In this document: piece by piece, positions 1 through 5,775 of the stretch
Numbering within the stretch: position 1 is the first letter of the stretch
How the letters are laid out: each line of letters opens with the position of its first letter
Translations under genes and position numbers: made by a program
Notes under the pieces: model-generated
Told to the model about the DNA's origin: nothing
The model's input: only the letters and a program-made list of their open reading frames with translations
Database searches by the model: none
NCBI GenBank assembly: GCA_003509845.1
Contig: DOMR01000031.1
Coordinates: 1-5,775 of the forward strand
From: Chitinophagaceae bacterium
GTDB lineage: Bacteria > Bacteroidota > Bacteroidia > Chitinophagales > Chitinophagaceae
Direction: 5' to 3'
DNA: 5,775 nucleotides

Positions 1-822
1 GGTGCCGAAGATACTTATTGCATTGAAGCATTGATGCAGGATGGTAAAGCTTTGCAAGCAGGTACCTCTCATTTTTTAGGTCAAAATTTTGCAAAAGCAT
101 TTGATGTAAAATTTAGTGATAAAAATAATACGCAAGAATATGTTTGGGCAACAAGTTGGGGTGTAAGTACCCGACTCATTGGTGGATTAGTGATGACCCA
201 TAGTGATGATGAAGGTTTGGTTTTACCGCCAAGAATTGCACCTGTGCAAGTGGTCATCGTACCTATTTTTAAAGGAGACGAACAAAAAGCAATGATTGAT
301 GAAAAGATGGCGGTTGTTGTAGCCTCTTTTAAAGCAGCGGGCATCAGAGTTAAATATGATAATACAGATAACAATCGACCAGGTTGGAAATTTGCGGAGT
401 ATGAATTAAAAGGGGTGCCAATTCGTATTGCGGTGGGACCAAGGGATTTAGAAAACAACCAAGTTGAATTAGCGCGTCGCGATACCAAGGAAAAAACAGC
501 CATTTCATTGGAGGGATTAACCGAAACAGTTGCCGCATTATTATTAGAGATACAATCCAACTTATTGCAACGCGCAACAAAATATCGTGACGATCATATT
601 ACATCAGTGGATACCTGGGAGGAATTTATAAATGTATTGGATAACAAAACTGGTTTTGTTTTAGCGCATTGGGATGGGACTGCTGAAACCGAAGAAAAAA
701 TTAAAGACCAAACCAAAGCAACCATTCGTTGTATACCATTAGATAATCCATTAGAAGTCGGTAAGTGCATTCTCACTGGCAATCCTTCCAAGCAACGCGT
801 TTTATTCGCGCGTGCTTATTAA
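1..822 (+). CDS. proS: Prolyl-tRNA synthetase, archaeal/eukaryote-like type, C-terminal 273 residues (5' end outside window)
   Basis: Class II aminoacyl-tRNA synthetase that activates proline with ATP and charges tRNA-Pro in the cytoplasm. The reading frame is open from base 1, so this is the 3' part of the gene; roughly 220 N-terminal residues are missing if it has the usual length of about 490. Visible residues 11-34 (MQDGKALQAGTSHFLGQNF and on) are the conserved active-site segment. Residues 54-81 carry class II motif 3, with GVSTRLIGGL followed by DDEGLVLPPRIAP. Residues about 81-180 form the anticodon-binding domain (VQVVIVPIF, then IAVGPRDLENNQVELARRD). Residues 181-273 form the C-terminal domain typical of this ProRS type, ending in the conserved terminal tyrosine (RVLFARAY). 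Only two cysteines (C244, C256) remain where archaeal relatives have a zinc-binding cysteine cluster. There is no INS editing domain of the bacterial type in the visible part. It probably shares a transcript with truB. Confidence 0.96.
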   Translation, partial: GAEDTYCIEALMQDGKALQAGTSHFLGQNFAKAFDVKFSDKNNTQEYVWATSWGVSTRLIGGLVMTHSDDEGLVLPPRIAPVQVVIVPIFKGDEQKAMIDEKMAVVVASFKAAGIRVKYDNTDNNRPGWKFAEYELKGVPIRIAVGPRDLENNQVELARRDTKEKTAISLEGLTETVAALLLEIQSNLLQRATKYRDDHITSVDTWEEFINVLDNKTGFVLAHWDGTAETEEKIKDQTKATIRCIPLDNPLEVGKCILTGNPSKQRVLFARAY

Positions 823-838
823 GCGCTAAGAATATTCA

Positions 839-1573
839 ATGCGACAAAAAGCCATTCCCGAAGTTTTAATGCCATTTCTTGATGGAAAGTTGTTGCTCAT
901 TGATAAGCCACTACAATGGACCTCATTTGATATCGTTAATAAAATTCGTTACCTAATCAGGGTAAAAAAAGTGGGGCATGCAGGCACTTTAGATCCATTA
1001 GCCACAGGCTTATTAATTGTTTGTACTGGAAAGTTTACCAAACAAATAAATGAATACCAAGGTTTGCCAAAGGAGTATACGGGCACTTTGGTATTAGGTG
1101 CAACAACTGCTTCCTATGATTTAGAAACGGCCCCTGAAAATTTTAAAAATATAACGCATTTGACGGAGCTTGAAATAGTCAATGCGACACTTCCGTTTAT
1201 TGGTGAAATTTTACAAATGCCACCACAACATTCTGCCATCAAAAAAGAGGGGATGCGTTTGTATGAATCTGCCCGAAAAGGAATTGAAGTAAAAGTGGAT
1301 CCGCGAAAAGTAAATATTATTAGTTTTGAAATTACCAAAATCCATTTACCCAATATTGATTTTAAAGTAGTTTGTTCAACGGGTACTTATATCCGAAGCT
1401 TAGTGAAAGATTTTGGGGAAGCCCTAGGTGTAGGCGCTTATATGAGTGCATTAAGAAGAACAAAAATTGGCGATTTTAAAATTGAAGATGCAATTCACTG
1501 GGAGGATTTGAAAAAAGAAATTGATGATTTATTGGCAACGCAAGTGGAGATGGATCCAGGGACTAATGCGTAA
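839..1573 (+). CDS. truB: tRNA pseudouridine(55) synthase TruB, short form without PUA domain
   Basis: Isomerises U55 to pseudouridine in the T-loop of tRNAs. Motifs seen in the 244-residue product: KLLLIDKP (17-24); GHAGTLDPLATG (46-57), with the predicted catalytic aspartate D52; KEYTG (78-82); MPPQHSA (127-133); Y142 followed by the AR-KG segment; and STGTYIRSL (180-188) near the uridine-binding pocket. The protein stops soon after LRRTKIGDF (205-213), so it lacks the C-terminal PUA domain that brings E. coli TruB to about 314 residues; short forms are known in several phyla. ATG 839 is used because it is the first ATG after proS, 16 nt downstream. An in-frame ATG at 869 (codon 11, MPFLDGK) is a real alternative, since family similarity begins only around residue 14 and neither start has a Shine-Dalgarno sequence. 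It is likely co-transcribed with proS and converges on tamL. Confidence 0.95.
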   Translation: MRQKAIPEVLMPFLDGKLLLIDKPLQWTSFDIVNKIRYLIRVKKVGHAGTLDPLATGLLIVCTGKFTKQINEYQGLPKEYTGTLVLGATTASYDLETAPENFKNITHLTELEIVNATLPFIGEILQMPPQHSAIKKEGMRLYESARKGIEVKVDPRKVNIISFEITKIHLPNIDFKVVCSTGTYIRSLVKDFGEALGVGAYMSALRRTKIGDFKIEDAIHWEDLKKEIDDLLATQVEMDPGTNA

Positions 1574-1587
1574 ATAAAAGCGTGATT

Positions 1588-3966
1588 TTAAAAAGGTAAG
1601 CCAATGCCAAATTGCCAAGCATAATTATTTACACTAGTTCCATTCTGTTTTACTTCCGTCCATTTTATGTTAGTGATGTCCATCCAACCTTGATTGTTGG
1701 CTCTTGTAGGGTCTTTCATTTTCAAGGCGTAGTCAATCCTGACAATAAAATAATTAAAATCAAGTCGCAGACCTGTTCCCACCGCTATCGCTAAGTCCTG
1801 ATATAATCTGCTCAGTTTGAAGCCCGCCATGGGATCTTCCTTGGTATCTCTGGCATTCCAAATATTTCCGATATCTGTAAATACTGCCGATCCAATTTTG
1901 TAGGAACCCCATTGAAATAAGGGGAATCGATATTCTAAGTTGGCTTCCAATTGCAAGTCACCGAAACGATCAAAACTTTGACTTTTAGCACTGGTATCAT
2001 AAAAGTTGGAACTGCCTAATCCCAATTGGCGAAGTCCCCAAGCACGCATACTATAAGGACCACCTGCAGTGAATTGTTTAAAGAAGGGGAGTTGTCCGCT
2101 CAGTGTATTATTATTACTATAATTATTGCCCCAGCCACCCATAATTCTCCAAGCGAGTTCGGTGTAATCGTATTTATATATCTTTCTTAGTTCTGCCTCC
2201 AATTTTAAATAGCGGTAAATATTTGATTTTAAACTGGTCAACCCTAATAGGCCACCTGCTTCTTCAACACCAATTCTGAAATAAGTATTTTGACGGGGAT
2301 TTTTTATAGTGCTGCCTTGATAGATATAATTTAATGTTTGACTAATTACATTGCCTTCGTTAAATGATGATCTTAAAAATGGATTAAGTATTAATAAGCT
2401 ATCTAGTTTTGAAAATTTATTGATTTGATAAAACTCAATATTTAAAGGTTTGTAAATCCAAGTGCCAGTAGTGGCAAACTTATTTTTTTTCCATTCGTAG
2501 CCCCAACTGGTGGTGAAAGATTTTAATTGGTAATAATTTAATCGATCTATATATGCACTGTTTAATGAAAAATTGGTTCTGGTATTTTTCGAATTGCTAC
2601 TTTTCTGTGGCGTAAATGGTAAGATTAAAGAGGGGAAGCTATAGGTATGTCCTACGTTCCAAAGTAAGGTTTGTGTTAAATTATTATTGCTATTCCCTAC
2701 ATTCAACTCAATGCCCAATCTTAAATTGGTAATGGAGGGGATTGATTTTTTTGCTACATTTTTATCTCGGTAGGTAAAGTTGGTGGAGAGTCCTAATAAA
2801 TTACCCGAGGTTAACTGTGATGTATTTCTACTCCCTTCTACATCAAAGCTATAGCTACGACGTAAGGCAGGCAATAAAAAATAATGCAGGTATACGCTGT
2901 CCTGCTTGATTGTTGTCCGCCCGTCAATTTGTTGCCAAGCGCCTAAGCTACTAAAATTATTAAGTGTTTGGTAATACAAGTTCTCATTATATAAGTCCCC
3001 TTTTTTAATAAAGCTTTGTTGCTCAAATATGTTTGATTTATAATTTCGCTTTCTATAGGAATGAACGATACCGTTTTTATATTCAGAAAAAGGAGGAGGT
3101 GTTGTTAAAATACTGTCTGGGTTGTCAGTTAATTTTAAATCACTATAAAATAATTGTCTGCCAACATGGTATTGTTTAACAATGGAAGGACTGGTGTTTC
3201 GCAGTTGAATACTTACTTTCCAACTTGGATTTTTATCCTTCATCAAAGCTGCATTGGTCACTTGATTTATTTGCGCAAGTGGATCAAGGTTTAATTGCAT
3301 CAAGCTTTGATCAATCGTATCAATTTCGGCAAAAATCTTTTCTTTGGTAAAATTAAAATAACCTTGCGATCTGAATAGCGTCACCAATCGATCTAATTCA
3401 TTATTAATATTTTCATTTGAAAATGGTTGTCCTTTTTTTAAATAGGATTGGCTTAAATGATTGATCGCAATTTGTTGTAATTTTTTATCAGTGAGTTGGT
3501 AGGTAATACTATCTAGTAAAGTTTTTTTATTTAATTGCACTAGCATCGTGATTCTAGTTCTCCATTCGTTGTTAATGGTATCAATTTTTATGATCGGTGT
3601 GAATTCAGTTTGGTTGTAACCTTTACTTGCCAAATAGGCGTGCATATATTGAATGGTCCTAGGAAGTCGTTCCGGTTGAAAATTGATGGGTTGTAACACG
3701 GTATTGAAAACACCAAATTGCCTAATCTTTTTTACTTTTAAGCTATCATCCCAATAATTACCTAATTCATTCACTAATTGCTGTTGCATTGCCTTGTTAT
3801 CAGCCCCTTTGACGATTATTTTATTCTCAAATACAAAGGAAACCTGCTTTGGATAGTCGTGTACAAGTGCATTTTTAACATCTGCGCAGGCCGTAAATAA
3901 AAATAAAAGGGCAACAAGATAAAATCTTGAAAAGAAACTGATATTTTTAAGCCTCAGAAACAACAT
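1588..3966 (-). CDS. tamL: TamL-like Omp85 (BamA/TamA superfamily) outer-membrane lipoprotein, 792 aa
   Basis: Predicted outer-membrane beta-barrel of the Omp85 superfamily, which in the TAM system works with inner-membrane-anchored TamB to help build the outer membrane. Residues 1-27 look like a lipoprotein signal peptide: basic residues (R5, K7, R14), a hydrophobic stretch (FYLVALLFLF), then TA-C27. Residues about 43-368 contain three apparent POTRA units, each with a helix ending in a turn of the G-aromatic type (SKGYNQ 114-119, SQGYFNF 200-206, SLGAWQQ 340-346). The C-terminal barrel starts near SYSFDVEGSRN (371-381) and shows GGPYSMRAWG (635-644) at the lid-loop position, LEANLEYRFPLF (673-684) and DIGNIW (698-703), ending in GIGLPF with a terminal Phe as in a beta-signal. 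The frame stays open to a possible start at 4098, but that 44-codon extension lies inside the methyltransferase gene, so ATG 3966 is chosen; it leaves an ideal N-terminal signal. Family membership is firm; TamL rather than another lipidated Omp85 is inferred. No tamB is visible. Confidence 0.85.
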   Translation of the reverse strand: MLFLRLKNISFFSRFYLVALLFLFTACADVKNALVHDYPKQVSFVFENKIIVKGADNKAMQQQLVNELGNYWDDSLKVKKIRQFGVFNTVLQPINFQPERLPRTIQYMHAYLASKGYNQTEFTPIIKIDTINNEWRTRITMLVQLNKKTLLDSITYQLTDKKLQQIAINHLSQSYLKKGQPFSNENINNELDRLVTLFRSQGYFNFTKEKIFAEIDTIDQSLMQLNLDPLAQINQVTNAALMKDKNPSWKVSIQLRNTSPSIVKQYHVGRQLFYSDLKLTDNPDSILTTPPPFSEYKNGIVHSYRKRNYKSNIFEQQSFIKKGDLYNENLYYQTLNNFSSLGAWQQIDGRTTIKQDSVYLHYFLLPALRRSYSFDVEGSRNTSQLTSGNLLGLSTNFTYRDKNVAKKSIPSITNLRLGIELNVGNSNNNLTQTLLWNVGHTYSFPSLILPFTPQKSSNSKNTRTNFSLNSAYIDRLNYYQLKSFTTSWGYEWKKNKFATTGTWIYKPLNIEFYQINKFSKLDSLLILNPFLRSSFNEGNVISQTLNYIYQGSTIKNPRQNTYFRIGVEEAGGLLGLTSLKSNIYRYLKLEAELRKIYKYDYTELAWRIMGGWGNNYSNNNTLSGQLPFFKQFTAGGPYSMRAWGLRQLGLGSSNFYDTSAKSQSFDRFGDLQLEANLEYRFPLFQWGSYKIGSAVFTDIGNIWNARDTKEDPMAGFKLSRLYQDLAIAVGTGLRLDFNYFIVRIDYALKMKDPTRANNQGWMDITNIKWTEVKQNGTSVNNYAWQFGIGLPF
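3886..3966 (-). other. Lipoprotein signal peptide of the TamL-like protein
   Basis: The first 27 codons encode a short basic N-region, a hydrophobic core and a lipobox-like end, F24-T25-A26-C27, with the cysteine codon at 3886-3888. Residues after the cysteine are A-D-V-K-N. Signal peptidase II cleavage before C27 and lipid attachment are predicted. The -3 residue is Phe rather than the classical Leu, a slight departure from the consensus. The match also supports translation from ATG 3966, because the longer reading frame would bury this signal 44 residues in. Confidence 0.7.
3915..3929. repeat. Perfect 6-bp inverted repeat with 3-nt loop
   Basis: CAAGAT, AAA, ATCTTG form a perfect inverted repeat inside the signal-peptide codons of the TamL-like gene. 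In the tamL mRNA it would lie about 40 nt after the start codon. It has no T-run that would make it a terminator, and a repeat this short in AT-rich sequence may be chance. Confidence 0.3.
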
Positions 3967-3973
3967 AATACAG

Positions 3974-4696
3974 ATGAATAATAATGAGCTCAAATATATC
4001 CAATCTTTTGCCCATAAAAAACATTGGGACCAAGAATCTGTATTTATTGTCGAAGGACCAAAATTGGTGAAGGAGTTATTGGAAAGTGATTGGACCATTG
4101 AAAAAATATATGCGAGTGCCGAGTGGCTAAATGCACAGGAGCCAATAGGCGTGCCTACGGAGCAGGTGGATGAAATTATATTAGCACGTATCAGTCAATT
4201 CAAAACCGCCAATCAAGTACTTGCATTGGTAAAGAAAAAAGTTGTCAATGCGCCACTTCAATTTGACAAGGAATTCACCCTAGTGTTAGATGGCATTCAG
4301 GATCCTGGAAATTTTGGTGCAATCATTAGAACTGCAGATTGGTTTGGCGTAAAGCAAATGTTGGTATCGGAGGATAATGCTGGTTTATACAACCCGAAAG
4401 TCATACAAAGTACGATGGGTAGTTTTTTAAGAGTCAATGTGACGCAGTGCAACATAGAAACAGTTTTGTCTAATAATAAGTTGCCTGTTTATGGGGCAGT
4501 ATTATCAGGGGCGCCGCTTGCAAGAACAAAAATGCAGGCCCCTTGTTTTTTAGTGATTGGAAATGAATCAAAAGGGATACGAACCAATTTGCAACCCTTT
4601 ATAACACATCCAGTGACTATTACAAGTTTTGGTGCAGCTGAATCATTGAATGCTGCAGTGGCTACTGGAATTTTATTGTCTAGTTGGCGGGCTTAA
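3974..4696 (+). CDS. SpoU/TrmH-family (SPOUT) RNA 2'-O-ribose methyltransferase
   Basis: Predicted SAM-dependent enzyme that methylates a ribose 2'-OH in rRNA or tRNA; the exact target cannot be read from sequence. The 240-residue product has an N-terminal substrate-binding domain (about 5-95; KYIQSFAHKKHWDQESVFIV then EGPKLV at 27-32) and a C-terminal knotted SPOUT catalytic domain (about 102-240). All three family motifs are present: motif 1 LDGIQDPGNFGAIIRTA (105-121), with N113 and the conserved R119; motif 2 VIGNESKGI (194-202), with E198; and motif 3 ESLNAAVATGILL (223-235), which contributes to the SAM-binding knot. NPKVIQSTMGSFLRV (140-154) is also typical. ATG 3974 gives the standard family N-terminus and is only 7 nt from the divergent tamL ATG, so its promoter must lie inside tamL; I see no clear one and no Shine-Dalgarno sequence. 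Its TAA overlaps the stop of the convergent permease. It resembles RlmB/TsnR-type rRNA methyltransferases in layout. Confidence 0.93.
   Translation: MNNNELKYIQSFAHKKHWDQESVFIVEGPKLVKELLESDWTIEKIYASAEWLNAQEPIGVPTEQVDEIILARISQFKTANQVLALVKKKVVNAPLQFDKEFTLVLDGIQDPGNFGAIIRTADWFGVKQMLVSEDNAGLYNPKVIQSTMGSFLRVNVTQCNIETVLSNNKLPVYGAVLSGAPLARTKMQAPCFLVIGNESKGIRTNLQPFITHPVTITSFGAAESLNAAVATGILLSSWRA
3991..3998 (-). promoter_or_regulatory. Candidate Bacteroidota -7 promoter element for tamL
   Basis: Read on the minus strand this is TATATTTG, an exact match to the TAnnTTTG -7 consensus of the primary sigma factor in Bacteroidota. It lies 24 nt upstream of ATG 3966, so transcription would start around 3985 and leave a leader of about 19 nt. 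It sits inside codons 6-9 of the divergent methyltransferase gene. No TTG-type -33 element stands at the usual spacing; only a T-run is there. If real, it excludes translation from the upstream frame opening at 4098. A six-base match in AT-rich DNA can occur by chance. Confidence 0.35.
4693..4696. other. TTAA palindrome giving stop codons on both strands
   Basis: Bases 4694-4696 are the TAA stop of the methyltransferase gene on the plus strand. Bases 4693-4695 read on the minus strand are the TAA stop of the permease gene. The palindrome TTAA thus ends both convergent genes, which overlap by four bases with no spacer. Confidence 0.95.
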
Positions 4697-5775
4697 TCAA
4701 ATCGTATTGCAGCCGCTGGAGAAATTCTTTTAATCCAAAGTGTGGGAATTAAAAATGAGACATAACTTATCACTGCGGTTCCCAATAATATTACTACAAT
4801 TTGTGTAGGGACTATTTTTATGGGTAATGTTTTAATGAAGTAGGCAGTTTCATCTAATTGTATCCACCCAAAATATTGTTGTAATAAGGATAGCCCTAGT
4901 CCCAAAATGCTTCCTAATATAATACCTGACCAGCATATAATGCTTGCTTGATAAATAAACACTTGTCTAATAAAACCATTACTGGCACCCATGGCAGTGA
5001 GTGTACCAATCATCGAAACCCTTTCCAACATTAATATAAATAAGCAGGTGATTAAGTTTACAATGGCAATAATCAACATGATGGTTATCGCCACATTTCG
5101 GTTGATAGTTTGTACGCCAATCCAGTCAAAAATTTGCGGATAGTAATTGGGAATTGTTGTACTCACCCAGTTGTCGGGTAATTGCGCTTGTATGGCATCT
5201 TTTTGTTTGTCAATCTGTTCCGCATCCTTTAAGTTAACCGTATATCCATCTACTTCCGTAATATTATTTCTTAATTGATACAATGATAAAATATCAATCA
5301 TGACATATTGCTGATCATAATCCTGCATCCCTGAGTGATAAAACCCTACCACTTTAAATTTGCGTTGTTGTACACTCGTGCCGTTTAAAAAATATAATTT
5401 GATATATTCATTCAATGGGATGTTTAATTTTTTTGCAATGGCATCTGAGATAATGATTTCCTTCATAATGCTATCTTTTGAAGGGGTTAATTTATTACCC
5501 TGCACTAAAAAAGGAACGGGGTCGTCTGCATTTACGCCGAGGGCTACAATTCCTTCAATATCTTGTTTAAAGGAGATGACAGTAGATTGCGAAATGAATG
5601 GCGTGATCGACTTTATTTGTTGTTGACTTGAATTTATTAAAGCATTAACTACAGCGTCATTTTTTCGAAGGGGTTTCCCATTAACAGATTCAATTCGAAT
5701 ATGTCCCCAAAATGAAAACACTTTATTTGCAATGCTTTCTTGAAATCCATTGACCAAGGATAAGGTTAAAATAAT
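4693..5775 (-). CDS. ABC transporter permease, FtsX/LolC-LolE type, C-terminal 360 residues (5' end outside window)
   Basis: Inner-membrane permease subunit of a type VII (MacB/LolCDE-like) ABC transporter. LolCDE members release lipoproteins from the inner membrane to the carrier LolA; whether this one does so is inferred. The frame is open to the right edge, so the gene starts beyond it; the missing part should hold the cytoplasmic N-terminus and most of the first membrane helix. Visible residues 1-9 (IILTLSLVN) are the end of that helix, followed by GFQESIANKVFSFWGHIRI (10-28), a hallmark of LolC/E-like proteins. Residues about 25-227 form the periplasmic MacB-type domain. The FtsX domain follows, with membrane helices near 228-250, 273-299 and 322-345. 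The cytoplasmic loop after the first of these, ERVSMIGTLTAMGAS (251-265), is the segment that contacts the ATPase. The end, SPAAAIRFD (352-360), is typical. No ATPase gene is visible. A TTG at the LV pair (5755-5757) is not the true start, since homology continues upstream of it. Confidence 0.9.
   Translation of the reverse strand: MILTLSLVNGFQESIANKVFSFWGHIRIESVNGKPLRKNDAVVNALINSSQQQIKSITPFISQSTVISFKQDIEGIVALGVNADDPVPFLVQGNKLTPSKDSIMKEIIISDAIAKKLNIPLNEYIKLYFLNGTSVQQRKFKVVGFYHSGMQDYDQQYVMIDILSLYQLRNNITEVDGYTVNLKDAEQIDKQKDAIQAQLPDNWVSTTIPNYYPQIFDWIGVQTINRNVAITIMLIIAIVNLITCLFILMLERVSMIGTLTAMGASNGFIRQVFIYQASIICWSGIILGSILGLGLSLLQQYFGWIQLDETAYFIKTLPIKIVPTQIVVILLGTAVISYVSFLIPTLWIKRISPAAAIRFD

Noticed and set aside
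31..36. TTG/ATG codons near the left edge as the start of a short protein
   Set aside because: The frame and proS homology are continuous from base 1, so these are internal codons of a truncated gene.
81..560. Open frame of 159 codons on the minus strand inside proS
   Set aside because: It lies wholly antisense to a well-conserved synthetase domain and its translation shows no recognisable domain.
1575..1590. TAAAA / TTTTA inverted repeat between the truB and tamL stops
   Set aside because: A five-pair AT-only stem around a 6-nt loop is too weak for a terminator and expected by chance in this AT-rich junction.
1612..1794. 60-codon plus-strand frame antisense to the tamL 3' end
   Set aside because: It is the shadow of the conserved barrel C-terminus; no start signal or recognisable product.
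4687..4716. Imperfect stem GCGGGCT / AGCCGC spanning the convergent stop overlap, as a possible bidirectional terminator
   Set aside because: It has a bulge, a 17-nt loop and no adjacent T-run on either strand, so it does not resemble an intrinsic terminator.
5360..5626. 88-codon plus-strand frame antisense to the permease gene
   Set aside because: It mirrors the periplasmic domain coding sequence; no domain resemblance or upstream signals.

Overview
The window is ordinary, very compact chromosomal DNA. It most likely comes from a member of the Bacteroidota, perhaps the Chitinophagales or a related order. Four things point there: AT-rich coding sequence, start codons without a Shine-Dalgarno sequence, a prolyl-tRNA synthetase of the archaeal/eukaryote-like type, and an Omp85 outer-membrane protein with a lipoprotein signal peptide (the TamL arrangement described in Bacteroidetes/Chlorobi). 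The lineage is an inference from gene types; no rRNA or marker search was possible.

Layout, left to right: (1) the 3' part of proS on the plus strand, cut by the left edge; (2) truB on the plus strand, 16 nt downstream and probably in the same transcript; (3) a tamL-like gene on the minus strand, converging on truB with 14 nt between stop codons; (4) a SpoU/TrmH-family RNA 2'-O-methyltransferase gene on the plus strand, divergent from tamL with 7 nt between the two ATGs; (5) the 3' part of a LolC/LolE-type ABC transporter permease gene on the minus strand, whose stop overlaps the methyltransferase stop and which is cut by the right edge. Non-coding DNA totals about 37 nt, so no gene-free stretch of 300 bases exists.

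Two themes run through the window. proS, truB and the methyltransferase belong to translation (tRNA charging, tRNA psi55 formation, rRNA or tRNA ribose methylation). TamL and the LolC/E-type permease belong to envelope biogenesis (outer-membrane protein assembly; ABC transport, possibly lipoprotein release). Nothing ties these into one pathway beyond proximity.

I found no mobile element, CRISPR array, tRNA, rRNA, phage gene or defence system, and no convincing new system. The points most worth checking are the TamL-like protein (lipobox, three apparent POTRA units, MRAW in place of VRGF), the divergent start region with a candidate TAnnTTTG promoter inside the opposing gene, and the four-base stop overlap.
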